From Sipunculus nudus (lineage: Eukaryota; Annelida; Sipuncula; Golfingiida; Sipunculidae), in the NCBI GenBank assembly GCA_026874595.1, contig CM049311.1:39871676-39935675 (forward strand): a stretch of 64,000 nt of DNA. The letters are read 5' to 3'. The position numbers and the translations under genes are program-made. Positions 1 through 12,588 of this stretch are shown piece after piece. Numbering within the stretch: the stretch's first letter is position 1; every line of letters starts with the position of its first letter. The notes beneath the pieces were generated by a model. That model had not been told where the DNA came from. It did no database searches and saw only the letters and a program-made list of their open reading frames with translations.

Positions 1-640
1 ATGATCGAGTTATAAACCTGCAACACATTTTTCGACTCATGCCACTGAAGCCAGTTTGTTAAATATTTTACAAGAATAATCCCTACAATAATTCTTATAA
101 TAATTGTCATTAATGGTTCCATCATTAATGATTTTTGGCTGAATTATGGAGATTGAATTGAGTCATTTTACCATAAATGTTAGCTGTGTGATGCTGTTAC
201 ATCTAGCCTTGCACCAGTTTATCAGCATCTATTACATCATGCCACTAGACATTTAGATTTTAGGTTATCTTTGGTTAACATTGACAAGAAAGTTGTTTTA
301 AAAGCTTTTAAAAAAATTTAGATTTATGATTTAAGTTATTTATCATACCAGGCAAAGTTACAATCATGGATATATAGCTCTCTGTGGCTATATAAAGACA
401 ACTGTACATGGATTATAAATTATTGGTGTCCCTTCTCAATTTAATTCAAGAATTTGCCATCAATGAGATATAGCTGTATTTTAATTTTGCATTCAGTATG
501 CATCTGTAATAATTTTACATATATTCCTGATTTCTTTTTTTTATAAAAAGTCATCTGAAAAGTGATTTGTATTGGGAAAATTAATTTCAAAGTTATTTCA
601 AGTAGGGACCACTTTTGTGTACAGATGGCAGCACTTGGTT
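1..640. other. AT-rich sequence, no gene seen
   Basis: No open frame of note, no splice-site pair around a coding-looking block, and no repeat unit that I can match elsewhere in the window. It is probably intronic or intergenic. Confidence 0.5.
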
Positions 641-1737
641 TACCATTGGCAGATTACCAGTGCCATGATGTTAGCCATTAGCCAAGATAATGTCAGCTCT
701 GTAAATAGTTTTGGCACAGTGCCAGAATTGGAAGAAGTGCAGCCAGGTATAGGCCAAGAGTTCACTCAGTGCAGTAGCTGCATTCTATTTAGGCCATAAA
801 AAATTAAAGGTATGGTTCTCAGGCACCGCCCGCATCAATTTTTAACCCCCGCATCAAAAATTTTTATTTTGATTTTCACTAAAAACTTTCCAATTTTGAG
901 CTGCTGCCGCTCCGTCATTTCTTTCAAGAAGATAAAACCATACAATTTCCTTTGTTTTGTAGTGCTTTTACTCATTTAGCAAAATAAAACTGTTATTTTC
1001 ATGCTTTTCCCTTTTTTTTGACATTTTTATCGAAACATACAAAAAAATTAAAATAAAAAAGCGCCCGCCCGCACTGATTTCTGAAAAAAAAGTGCCTGAG
1101 AACCATACCTTTTTTTTATTTTGGCCTTATAGCTTTGGCAGACTGCCCACTGCATCAGATTGAAGTTCAGCCTGGATCTATTTATAGCTTTGGCAGACTG
1201 CCAAATGTGTCAGATTATGCAACTGGTCAAGAGTTCTCTCAGTGCAGCCAAGTACAGGTTAAAAGTTCACTCAGTCTAGCCAGGTGCAGGTCAAGAGTTC
1301 ACTTAGTGCAGTAGCTTAAGGTGGCAATTTGTCACAGTTCACTCGTGGGCAACTGCCTTACTCACCTAAGCCTGGTCAGCCCAGTGCATCAAACTCTTGG
1401 GAAGTTTGATGTATTGGCTTGATATTATGAACTGTCTATGTGTCTTTGATGGTATTCTCATTTACAGGACAGGTGGTGCCACCTACATTGACTTTTGTAG
1501 TGTATGTGCCTGCTTATTTCTACAGAGGAATTTGATACATCAGCCTAAAATTGGGCATGTTTATACATATTGGGTAGCTTTATAGTGTACAAGACTGGTG
1601 GCGCCACATACAATAATTTTTGCACAGTGTATGTCCCTGCTTATTTCACAGGAGGGGTTTGACATATCAGTCTGACATTGGGCATATGTATATATCTCTT
1701 AGTTGTATACAAGACTTGTGGTGCCAGCTACAATCAT
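640..1737 (+). repeat. Dispersed repeat with TTTGGCAGACTGCC and TCAAGAGTTCACTCAGTGCAG blocks, left copy
   Basis: The segments 640-791 and 1127-1737 form one repeat. Its blocks (TTTGGCAGACTGCC, GCCAGGTGCAGGTCAAGAG, CTCAGTGCAGTAGCT, then GGTGGCGCCACATACA-like sequence) recur in the same order at about 47640-48245. Short blocks also repeat within the copy. It is interrupted by the MITE at 792-1126; removing that insert and one TTA restores the host string CTATTTATAGCTTTGGCAG, which also occurs intact near 1176. The copy runs directly into the Helitron-like element at 1738. No protein coding is evident. Confidence 0.75.
792..1126. mobile_element. PIF/Harbinger-like MITE with TTA target duplication
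   Basis: The element is 335 bp with imperfect terminal inverted repeats of about 34 bp beginning GGCCA and ending TGGCC. They contain a perfect 21-bp core (806-826 against 1092-1112, key part GGTATGGTTCTCAGGCAC). TTA flanks both ends (789-791 and 1127-1129). Excising the element plus one TTA rebuilds the surrounding repeat exactly. A 3-bp TWA duplication with GGCC-type termini is the hallmark of PIF/Harbinger transposons. The inside is AT-rich and non-coding, so the element is non-autonomous. The superfamily call rests on termini and duplication only. Confidence 0.85.
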
Positions 1738-2921
1738 TGTATCCGCTAAAACAGAGTTTTGCGGATACTATGTTTTCATTCAGACGCCGCAACCCCCTCT
1801 GCCACATAGGTTTCCAGAGAACTCCTCTGTAACCACTGGGCAGAATTTTTTAAATTTCAGAATTATGATCGGGTCACGTGAACTGCTGTGCCCACATTTT
1901 TGGTTGACCTCTGACCTTTCCTCTCTGCCCAACGTCCATTTGTGCGTCTGTTTCCACCCATAAACCCACATATCTTGGGAACCGTTTGACCGATAAGGCT
2001 AAAAATTTTGCACAAATGTACCCCTTGGATAGCTTTATAACATACACTAAAGATGATGGCGCCACCTGCAACCATTTTTGCACAGTGTCCATCTGTTCAT
2101 CTGCCTTGGGATAAAATCACTCATATCTCTGCATTGGTTGGACTTATCCACCTGAAATTTTGCATGTGCATACATCCTGGACAGCTTTCTTGATTTTATG
2201 ACAGGTGGCGCCACCTACATTCATGTTTAAGCGGCAGACATCCAAGCTCATATTTCGGGAACCGTTTGACCAGTCTGGCCAAAATTTTGCATGTGTATAG
2301 ATCTCCGATAGCTCTTGATCATATGTAAAACTGGTGGCGCCACCTGCAACCCTTTTTGCACAGTGTCGATTTGTTCATCTGCCTTGGGGTAAAATCACTC
2401 ATATCTCAGCAGTGGTTTGACTTATCCACCTGAAATTTTGCAGGTTTATACATCCTTGACAGCTTTCTTGATTTTGTGACAGGTGGCGCCACCTACATTC
2501 ACATTTACTCTGCAGGCATCCAAAATCATATCTAGGGAACCATTTGACTGACTGGGCAAAAATTTTGCATGTTTATAGATCTCACATAGCTCTTTATCAT
2601 AAGCAAAACTGGTCATGCCATGTGCCACAATTTTTGCACAGCGTCCTTCTGTTTGTCTGCTGTGGGATAAAATCACTCATATACAAGTAGTGGTTTGACT
2701 TATCTGCCTAAAACATTGCATATGTAAACAACTTGGACAGCTTTCTGGATTTTGTTTTAGGTGGCGCAACCTACATACACATTTCAGCTGTAGACATCCA
2801 GGCTATTATGCAACACACCTCAGTCTATTTCCCCTTGCCACTCAATCCATGCCTCACTTCACCTGTCCCACTCTGATTTTGGTGGATACATGTAGTCACT
2901 TGTTGACTACCAGTATTCTAG
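1738..2921 (+). mobile_element. Helitron-like non-autonomous element, family R2, old copy
   Basis: The head starts TTGTATCCGC with the partner GCGGATAC about 14 bases on, forming a stem-loop, followed by ACTATGTTTTCA. The core holds two to three units with AGGTGGCGCCACCT (2203-2216, 2481-2494) and related GGTGGCGCCACC (2333-2344). The tail has GGTGGATAC (the head motif inverted, one mismatch), then the palindrome GTAGTCACTTGTTGACTAC at 2892-2910, seven bases, then CTAG at 2918-2921 before a T-run. The CpG-rich block seen in the copies at 23962 and 25613 is mostly decayed here (GCCGCAACCCCC), so this copy is older. No Rep/helicase coding is present. Confidence 0.8.
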
Positions 2922-3557
2922 TTTTTGTGTTGTGTGCACCAATGCCAGAATTTCAGCAGTGATGTTTGTTTAATTGTTTCTTGTTCTTAGTGTTTAGTAC
3001 TTGCATTGTTCATATACATGTTACACATGTTCTTGAAAAGTAATGGTCCAGCATTGAAGCATTATACCTGGTGTTATCTCATTGCACAGGTTCGCATTAG
3101 GCCTGTAGGCCTTGTTAATATTTTTAAATTAAAATTATATTTTGCCCAATAATTCCAATTAATTTTCAATGAATAGTTTAACTCTCATATCATTTGTGCT
3201 ATTGGTACTTTTTGCTTATGGGCAACCTGAAGTTATTGAATAACAGTTAACTCCTTTGTAAAAAGCATGCATGATAAATAACATGACTTACAGGGGACAT
3301 TTATTTCCTGTTACTAGTGTTAGTGCTGTGGATTTAATTTTCACAGCAAGTACACATAAGCATTTCATCTGTTAAAATCTGAAATTTGAAACCAATCGAT
3401 CAAAAACTGTAGATGTCATTCAAGTTTTCAAGCATCATGTCTTGATTGTTTTCATCAAGTCAGTGAAATGTATGCTCAGCAGTATTACATAACCAGTTAA
3501 ACTTCTGACCTAGCTACTGCCTCTGTGATTGTCTGGGTCAGGCAGTAATTACCAGAG
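2922..3557. other. AT-rich sequence, partly R1a-related
   Basis: The first 180 bases show nothing recognisable. From about 3320 the text (GATTTAATTTTCACAGCA, then AAATCTGAAATTTGAAACC) matches the interior of the R1a repeat seen near 14790 and 56100. This is therefore probably the start of a decayed R1a copy. Confidence 0.5.
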
Positions 3558-3649
3558 AGCCTCTCTCTTTCTCTTTCTCTAGCAATCTAGCTCTCTCTCT
3601 CCCTCTCACTCTCTCTTTTTCTCTCTCTCTCTCTCCATGACAGTCTAGC

Positions 3650-3712
<63 letters not shown>
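3558..3712. repeat. (CT)n microsatellite
   Basis: About 150 bases of CT dinucleotide, imperfect at the left and pure for about 60 bases at the right. The matching open frame on the minus strand (alternating Arg-Glu) is only the translation of the dinucleotide. Confidence 0.95.
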
Positions 3713-3715
<3 letters not shown>

Positions 3716-5242
3716 CTAAGACTCCCATCCTCCCTGCACCCCATTCTGTTGACAGGTACTATAACCAGATTAATTAGCTATGAATGTTGAAGCAATTTAG
3801 AAATGTGAATCAAGTGAAATATTTAAATATATATGTTATACTGTAAATGTGTAGTTTCATTTTTAGACCTGGAAAAAATGATGCATGAAAAAAAGGAATT
3901 AAGGCAAATATTGTTAATTTTTCCTGGCTCAGTAGAATGGGAATTAAAATGATTTGCTTTGTTTCTCCACATTTCTGCCTGCTTAAATATTTAATAATTA
4001 TGAATAAACATTTTTCCCTGTAAGCACTTAAATTAAATTTAATATCCTGTATGAATATGCCAGGGTGCTGTAACTCCCACCATCCCCTTACGCCACCCCT
4101 TACAGTCCTTGCTTTTTGGCACAGTGAACAATAGTTCTATTGCTATTCCATAATATTTAATAATTAAATATAATATAAACAGAAAGACTGAGGTGTTGTA
4201 ACTCCCATCATAACCCGCTCCCCCATCAATCCTTCCACCTGTTAAGTGGGGACTTTATGGATACTGTATACATATGATAAAATAGAAAAATAGGTTTATT
4301 AAAATTTATTGGATCTCGTTAAACAAATCTGTAAACTGTTGAAGTGTCAACAGCTTATCAAAAAGGTAACCAATGGAAACATGGTTGGATCTCAAAATAT
4401 TATTTGCAACAATTTCTTCAATCATATCAACCAACCATGGATAAGATTACCTTTTCCAATCAGACTTCATCTACTTTTCATAATATTTTAGATTTTAACC
4501 TTCCAGGTGTTTAGGTACTGTTGAATGCTCCATCCCCTCTCTCTGTCTCTCTTTCTCTATCTCTCTTTTTCTCTCTCCCTCCTTTTCTCTCTACATCCAC
4601 CTCCTTGCTGCCCTAACTGTTCCCTTCTCTGAACCCCATCCAACTGTCAGCCTCAGTAAACAAGAACAAGATGAATCAGATATATTCATACTTTAATATT
4701 TTGTATAACTATTCGTCCATAGGTACCTATGTACATGCCACAAATAATGTCAATATTATGTAATATGTAGACATAGTGGGCATCAAAATAATATACCTTG
4801 TCAATACTGAAGAGATATTGTGTCATACAGTCACAAATTCATAAATCCCCTCATCAGCATAGTAAATCATAGCATCATATCTGTCAAATTGAAATCTTGC
4901 AGACTCTCATACACTATAGATCCTTCAACAAAATAGCCTTGTCATCATTCTACTACTGCTTATTACTGCTGTCATTGCATTCATACTTGCTCAAATATAT
5001 CGCAATTTTCAACCCCTCCTAAATAAATAAAAAATAAACCAACATATTTTACTCTGTTAATTCATCAGTCAGGTTATTTCATTTATCATTCACTCACATA
5101 TTATATTACATTCCTTTATTATAGCCCAACATGTCCATGATATTCATAAGCTTTATAGACTCGATATAGTATCACAATGGAGAAACATTTATAGTCCAAT
5201 CACAATCAGCTGAGCCCCATGACCCATTTGTCCCTTGTTTAT
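3713..5242 (+). repeat. Decayed R1a (CTCAGCTGA-family) copy, 3' part
   Basis: Stretches match the R1a interior near 15470-16050 and 58440-58740: AACTATGAATGTTGA-like text, the 'gctgtaactcccacca' block, and 'gatcacaaaatattatttgcaacaa'-like text. The copy ends with the family tail, CAGCTGAGCCCCATGACCC then GTCCCTTGTTT at about 5208-5242. A second CT-rich tract lies at 4533-4595. The head is lost or unrecognisable. Confidence 0.65.
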
Positions 5243-7440
5243 TGTCCTTAGGAAAACAGGTAGTCTAACAAGTTATGAATATATATAACCTACAGTATAC
5301 TAATTGCAGATTATCTTTTTGTAGTAAAAAGTCATATAAGAAATTCCTGGTTCTAAATACTAGATGAATGGATCACTTTGATATTTTTTGCATGCTGGTC
5401 TTGGTAGCTTTATCTTTAGTGTTAGACTGGTTTTGACGTGTACCTTAAATTGGTCCGCCTATGGAGAACATCGCACAAAACATTACCAAATTTTAGAATG
5501 AGGGGATGGATTGTCTTGTGATTTGGTATGCATGACCAATGATCTTGCATAATTTTATCTCAACTTTTTGCACCATATGTTTTTGTGTAGTCACCATTAC
5601 TATGCCTTCCATAGAATTTGTCCAATCACATTTCTAAGCAGTGAGATCAAGGATTGTTGTAATATTTTGTATACCCATGAATCTGTGACAGCTTTATATG
5701 TTGACTTGTTGAACCACCTGCAGTTTTACTTCAGAATTTTGATTGTTCATCTCAGATTGATCAGAAATCTGGTTTGCCAGTTTATTGTGTAGGGCTTTGT
5801 TGGCTGAACAGGACTTGTGGCACCACCTTTGTAACTGGGCAGTAGCTATGTGTCAGATGACATGAAAACTTATTTAAAATGGAATGTTGTAAAGGTCTAG
5901 GGTTACTTTAGGTTCTCATACATTTCTAGTATTGAGTTGGGATTTTGCAGGGCCAACTCGATCTGTATTGATGTTAACAAAATATATGTTTATATACATT
6001 ATTGATCAAAGTTTTAAATCACATATATCGCTGTAACAAAAGAATATTAAATCTTTTTTTATCAAATCTGTTAAGTGTCCTTTCATGCGTGACTAATGTG
6101 AAGGTTGTACTTCAAAGGTGTCTGATGGAAGATATACAGGAAACCTTTCATTTAAAATTGCACATGGTTGTTGGAATAAACACCTAGTTTCAGAATATGA
6201 AACGTGGTTTTAAAAAGAGGAAGTACGGTATATGTAAAAAAAAACCATACATATACTTCTCGTACACTGTGAATCTGACTACATTCAGTCCACCTGGTTC
6301 TTCATAACCGTAACAGACAGAGCAGCAATTCCTCACCTTGATGACCAGGTAGGCATTTGGTTTTTGTTGTAATATGTGAATTTCATTCATTGTTTTATAA
6401 CTTTTCCTTGTTTCTGAGATAAAAGTGTCATAAGTTCAGTTCATCAGGTGACTGCTGTAAACTGCAGGGGTCACTTGTTACCAAATAATGTTGGACAGAA
6501 ATTGAAGTATGGTACAGGTGTTAAATCAACATATTAAAACCTTTGGCAGATTAGCTAAAAATATTGGATTAATATGGTGTGTTTGTGAGACAGCAACCAG
6601 GGCAACCAGCCAGAGCTGGGGAAATATTTCCAAAGTGGCCATTGATACTTTTCTGGTATACTTGTCTTCACTTTCATAGGATTTCATAAAATCTATGTTT
6701 CATACAATTTTACATGTGAGTTTTAAATTAATCATTTGAAGCAATTTAAAACTTAGTTTCTGAATGTGAATAGAATTGAATAGTAATAATGAGAAGTAAT
6801 TTAAGCACTGAAACATATCTGACAGTAATTGCATGCCAGCAGCTAAACCAGCTTGTTTCAATGAACCCAATTGTCATGATATGAATTTGTATTATTATCA
6901 TGAAATTAATTACCAAGTTATGTTAGATTAGATAAAAAATGAAGTGAGAGATGGGGTCTTGGTGCCGGTGTTGACATATAGACATGTACTTGATGGTTTC
7001 TGATCAAACAAGAGCTTGCTTTTCACTAACGTAGTAGCACATTAATGGACAGGTGATCATCTAATGCACACATTTATTCTGGCTAATTTGTAACAGATAC
7101 ACAGGCAGTTTCTTTACTTGTATGACTGTAGTGGTTGCTATCACAGATTATTTTGATTGTTAATACATACATCTGTAGGGTGGTTGAATAAAAACTAAAT
7201 TTTCTTCTGTCTGGTTCTATAGACTATAATAGCTGTCCTATTATTATTATTTTCTTTTAAATTCAACGCTGATGCATCTCACTCCAGACATAACTGCTGT
7301 TTTGAGTGATACAAAATTTATTTCTTTCATGTGGAGTTACAGAACAGGGACCAGAGGTTCTGTGACATTGTCTGTGACAGTCTAGTTCTCTGCTATAACT
7401 CCTTACATTGAGAGCAGGCAACGAAGCTGAATCTAAGGTA
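5243..7440. other. AT-rich sequence, no gene seen
   Basis: A weak echo of the GGTGGCGCCACC-type repeats (TTGTGGCACCACCTTTG) occurs near 5816-5830. Otherwise the sequence is unique-looking and AT-rich with scattered stops in all frames. No exon or RNA gene was recognised. Confidence 0.45.
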
Positions 7441-9250
7441 CTTCAGGTCAGGAATATTAAGAGAGCAAGTTTTGTCATTTATACTTCAGGTCAGGAATGT
7501 TAAGAGAGCAAGTTTTGTCATTAATACTTCATGTCAGGAATGTTAAGAGAGCAAGTTTTGTCATTAATACTTCAGGACAGGAATGTTAAGAGAGCAAGTT
7601 TTGTCATTAATACTTCAGGTCAGGAATGTTAAGAGAGCAAGTTTTGTCATTTATACTTCAGGTCAGGAATATTAAGAGAGCAAGTTTTGTCATTTATACT
7701 TCAGGTCAGGAATGTTAAGAGAGCAAGTTTTGTCATTTATACTTCAGGTCAGGAATATTAAGAGAGCAAGTTTTGTCATTTATACTTCAGGTCAGGAATG
7801 TTAAGAGAGCAAGTTTTGTCATTTATACTTCAGGTCAGGAATATTAAGAGAGCAAGTTTTGTCATTTATACTTCAGGTCAGGAATGTTAAGAGAGCAAGT
7901 TTTGTCATTTATACTTCAGGTCAGGAATGTTAAGACAGCAAGTTTTGTCATTAATACTTCAGGACAGGAATGTTAAGAGAGCAAGTTTTGTCATTAATAC
8001 TTCAGGACAGGAATGTTAAGAGAGCAAGTTTTGTCATTTATACTTCAGGTCAGGAATGTTAAGACAGCAAGTTTTGTCATTTATACTTAAGGTCAGGAAT
8101 GTTAAGAGAGCAAGTTTTGTCATTTATACTTCATGTCAGGAATGTTAAGAGAGCAAGTGTTGTCATTTATACTTCAGGTCAGGATTGTTAAGAGAGCAAG
8201 TTTTGTCATTTATACTTCAGGTCAGGAATGTTAAGAGAGCAAGTTTTGTCATTTATACTTAAGGTCAGGAATATTAAGAGAGCAAGTTTTGTCATTTATA
8301 CTTAAGGTCAGGAATGTTAAGAGAGCAAGTTTTTTCATTTATACTTCATGTCAGGAATATTAAGAGAGCAAGTTTTGTCATTTATACTTCAGGTCAGGAA
8401 TGTTAAGAGAGCAAGTGTTGTCATTTATACTTCAGGTCAGGAATATTAAGAGAGCAAGTTTTGTCATTTATACTTCAGGTCAGGAATGTTAAGAGAGCAA
8501 GTTTTGTCATTTATACTTCAGGTCAGGAATGTTAAGAGAGCAAGTTTTGTCATTTATACTTCAGGTCAGGAATATTAAGAGAGCAAGTTTTGTCATTTAT
8601 ACTTCAGGTCAGGAATGTTAAGAGAGCAAGTTTTGTCATTTATACTTCAGGTCAGGAATATTAAGAGAGCAAGTTTTGTCATTTATACTTCAGGTCAGGA
8701 ATGTTAAGAGAGCAAGTTTTGTCATTTATACTTCATGTCAGGAATGTTAAGAGAGCAAGTTTTGTCATTAATACTTCAGGACAGGAATGTTAAGAGAGCA
8801 AGTTTTGTCATTTATACTTCAGGTCAGGAATGTTAAGAGAGCAAGTGTTGTCATTTATACTTCAGGTCAGGAATATTAAGAGAGCAAGTTTTGTCATTTA
8901 TACTTCAGGTCAGGAATGTTAAGAGAGCAAGTGTTGTCATTTATACTTCAGGTCAGGAATATTAAGAGAGCAAGTTTTGTCATTTATACTTCAGGTCAGG
9001 AATGTTAAGAGAGCAAGTTTTGTCATTTATACTTCAGGTCAGGAATGTTAAGAGAGCAAGTTTTTTCATTTATACTTCAGGACAGGAATGTTAAGACAGC
9101 AAGTTTTGTCATTTACACTTCAGGTCAGGATTGTTAAGAGAGCAAGTTTTGTCATTAATACTTCATGTCAGGAATGTTAAGAGAGCAAGTTTTGTCATTA
9201 ATACTTCAGGTCAGGAATATTAAGAAAGCATGTTTTGTCATTAATACTTC
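7441..9250 (+). repeat. 43-bp satellite array, about 42 copies
   Basis: The unit is 43 bp (CTTCAGGTCAGGAATGTTAA, then GAGAGCAAGTTTTGTCATTTATA), repeating with almost no indels from 7441 to about 9250. Units vary at a few diagnostic sites: ATATT versus ATGTT, CAGGTCA versus CATGTCA, AAGGTCA or CAGGACA, GTTTTG versus GTGTTG, and TTTATA versus TTAATA. In parts of the array the ATATT and ATGTT forms alternate (7656-7880 and several later stretches), which implies expansion of an 86-bp dimer. Stops occur in all frames and no spacers are present, so it is neither coding nor CRISPR. Confidence 0.97.
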
Positions 9251-9445
9251 AAGGCATTAATTTTATCACATATATCTGTGTGTGACTGCAAAGACAAAGC
9301 CATTCTAGTAGGTCTGGCATTCAAAATGGGTAGAAAGTTATCTATATAACTTTCTCATCAGCTATTTTCATTCTTCAACTCCAATAATTATTTTGTTTTA
9401 ACTGTTGTTGAGCAGTTATTTATTTGAAACTTTAATGATTATTTT

Positions 9446-9660
9446 ATTGTATCAGCCCAGACAAAGTCAGTGATACTATAGTTTTAGCATTGTCTCGGTA
9501 CAACTTGACAATGAGCATTTTAAGTCAAAAACTAATGGACAGATTTCTTTCATATTATGTTTATGCATATATATGGGATAAGTCTATGTAAATTAGTGTC
9601 ATAAACTTTACTATGAGAGTGGTCTCCATATTTGGTGAAAATCAAAAACAATGTTTCTCA
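9446..9660 (+). repeat. Truncated, decayed R3-family fragment
   Basis: It begins TTGTATCAGCCCAGACAAAG, close to the R3 head at 28196. It continues with AAGTCAAAAACTAATGGACA and a TTGGTGAAAATCA-like block that match 28606-28760. The rest of the element and its tail are not seen. Confidence 0.7.
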
Positions 9661-10148
9661 AGTGGATAGATGTATTTTCCTTAAAATCAAAATGAAAGAT
9701 GCCAAAGATCTGGAGCCCTCATAGACGCCGACCATACCAAGAACAAAAATTTTATCCTTGAGATACTGTGCACGAAAAATTGCATCACTGATTGATGATC
9801 GTAAAAACAAGGTGATCACTATAGAGCATGCATGCTTTTCAATCATGGCCTTAATAATGATGAACAGTATTTACTTCGCGCCAAATCCTTAATATAATCG
9901 GACTCATATATAGTGCTAACAAACATGCATGCTGCATAATATTTGCAAGTCTCAAAGTAGCAATTAAGATTAAAATTAAGCCTAAAAATAAGTTTAGGTG
10001 CCCCCCCCATGTTATAAATGAATATATGTAAGATAATCATAAAATACAAATTTCGAAACAGTCCTTGTGAACTGAGAAATTCGTGCTTCTTTATAAAGAT
10101 TACTCAAAACAGACCTTTTGCACTGAAATATCATCAATGTTAGTCCTG
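9661..10148. other. Unassigned sequence
   Basis: Relatively unique sequence with a short C8 run at 10001-10008. No coding or repeat assignment could be supported. Confidence 0.35.
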
Positions 10149-12588
10149 TTTTTAGCTCAGCTGACTTTCAGTCATGCTGGGCTATAGCGATGGGTCTTTG
10201 TCCGTCGTCTGTCCGTCCGGCAGGCCGTCCGGCCAGCCGTCCGTCCGTTAGCAGGGCACAAATCGTAACCGTAGGGGCTAGGGCCATGAACCCTATGCAG
10301 TCTTAGAGGTTATAAAAAGATCTCCTTGCAAACCTGAAATTAGGTCACTGCGACCTATATTCTCGAAGTTATGGGGTGTGTTTGCACCCCCCAGAAATAA
10401 CTCTTTGAGACAAAATTTTCATCCCAAACCTTCCATCTTTAACATACAGCTCACCTACCAACAGGGGAAGAACCATAATTTTTTTGAGGTCAAAAGGTCA
10501 AAGGTCAAGGTCACAGGAGCCTCTTCTTTGAAAAGCCTGTGGATGCATTTTAAGCCAACCCTTTCATCCAAATTCTTTGATTTTTCACATATAGCTCACC
10601 TACTAAGTTGGAGAAGAATCCTATAGATTTTGAGGTCACAAGGTCAAAGGTCAGGGTCACAGGATCCACTTCTTTGAAAAGGTTGTGGACACATTTCAAG
10701 CTAGACTTTTCATTCCAACCCTTCCAGCACTGATATCGCTTCTCTGCCAACAGGGGAAAAGACCTGTTGATTTTGAGGTCAAAGGTCAAGTTCACAGCAC
10801 CCACTTCTTGCGTGGAGTCATTTTCAGGCAAACTTTTCAATCTGTACCTTCCATCTGTCATATATGGCTTACCTACCAATAAGGGAAGAAGCCTATTGAT
10901 GTTGAGGTCAAAAAGTCAAAGGTCAAGGTCACAATATTTAATTGTTCTAAATGCTTGTGAGCATATTTCAAGTGTAACTGTTCAACCCAAACCTTCAGTC
11001 TTTCACATATGCCACATCTATGCATCACTCAGTTTGACTCAAACTTCATATTTATGGGTCTTTTTGCTTAAATAAATAACTTATTGATTTTGGGGTCAGC
11101 TGGTCAGCAGGTTAAAGGTTGCAGGTCAAAGTTATTCACCCATTGGTTGCCAAGTAATTACACCAGATTTAAGTGGTTAGTAGTTACCCATCATTTAGAA
11201 AGAATCCAGTTGATATATGGGCAAAAGGCCAAGGTCATAGATCAGGGATGTTCACAATTACTTATTTTATAGACCATCTCTATTTTTCTTGTATATATAA
11301 CCATCCCACTCCAGCTGGTACATCTCCCTGTGTGGCTGTAATTGTGAGTGACACTGGTGACATATGACTTCCTTTTGTATCAGCCTATTAAGTGATAAGG
11401 CTCAGTGATAAGTACCTCGTTACTTCATAACAAAAACACTGTTGTCAGAATGCTTCAGCCAGGCATTAAGACTATGAGAGTATAGTATTAAGGTTTAGCT
11501 ACTGATTTATAAGATGATGGGAACATTTTGCAGTTTATTTTATGGAATCCTAGCAATAAACTTAGTTTCCTAGATATCTGAATATTTTAATATATATCAC
11601 CACATATAAAAGCAAGTGTTTGTTCTCATAATATGTGGATGTGTACCTTGATTTAGGATGGCTTTTTGTTTCATTTCAAGACTCTTAGTCATGCTTTCTG
11701 CATTTCTTTTCTTTCAGGTTTGGCAGTTTACCTACCCTGCTGACCCCATTGAAAAGCAGAGTGATAATAAAAAATATTGGACTTACACCTTTACAATTGT
11801 AGATCTATAAATCTGATATGAGGGCCTGGACATGCCTTTTGAATTATTTTGGGCATTCATTACTGGATAATTTGCCCCAAGTTTGGTCTCTTATTGGAGA
11901 ATGTGGGATATCAAATGTCATACTTGTCAGAAATCCATTATGTCTGCCAGTTAGCCGCCTTAGAAATTCTTTCTTTAGTGCAGTTTCAGTAATTTTTCTT
12001 TAATGTTTGGTCCAATTTAGAGAATGTTTGTTGTCTGATTTCAGACTTGTCAGAAGTCCAATATGGCCACCAGGCAACCATCTTTTATTTCCTTTTGATC
12101 ATATTATCTCAAGAACAGTTAAAGTGAATGCAGTTGGATGTATATTTATGTAATCTTGTAAAGGATTGGGTCAAATATTTCTGAATAAATATTACCATCA
12201 TTTATAAAAGTGCAGTACAGTTGGCTTGTATTGAATAAAAATTCATACAGAAGCACCTGTTTCTCAATAATTCTTGCATGTATTTCCTTGATTTTTGCTA
12301 TATATTTTGATCTTATATTTGCCCTTTGTGGTGTTCCTTTGAGACTGACAGGTTTCAAGCAAGCTGTTGGAATAGTTCCTGATAGCTTAACAATCATGCA
12401 TTTTCCTCAGACCATCAATTCACTGTGTTTTAACCAGACATAGGTGATATATATTTCTGTTGTCATAGAAAATTTTCAACAAATTGGCAAATTGGTTCTT
12501 CAAAATTTGACTGGAAGTTGTGAATCTCAGTCCATGATGTCACAGGTCATGCTTGGCAGCTGAGCGTCATGACCCATGGGTCACTTGT
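10149..12588 (+). mobile_element. R1 family element (CTCAGCTGA), long copy
   Basis: The head is TTTTTAGCTCAGCTGACT with a hairpin partner (AGTCATGCTGGGCTA), then a GTCCGTCC-rich run, then CACAAATCGTAACCGTAGG. The core from 10480 to 11250 repeats the AGGTCAAAGGTCAAGGTCAC motif several times in units of about 140-150 bp. The tail has GGCAGCTGAGCG (the head motif inverted), the perfect 14-bp palindrome TGACCCATGGGTCA at 12570-12583, and CTTG (12584-12587) before TT. The interior from 11380 to 12550 does not match other copies and may be diverged or later sequence. No transposase-like coding is present. Confidence 0.75.

Noticed and set aside
3538-3744. Arg-Glu repeat open frame on the minus strand
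   Set aside because: Translation of a (CT)n microsatellite.
7441-9250. Possible CRISPR-like array
   Set aside because: Units are contiguous with no unique spacers, and the context is eukaryotic; it is a satellite.
11700-11810. Possible exon after a pyrimidine-rich TTTCTTTTCTTTCAG
   Set aside because: The following sequence soon meets stops in the plausible frames and has no good donor or recognisable protein; the acceptor-like string is common by chance in T-rich DNA.
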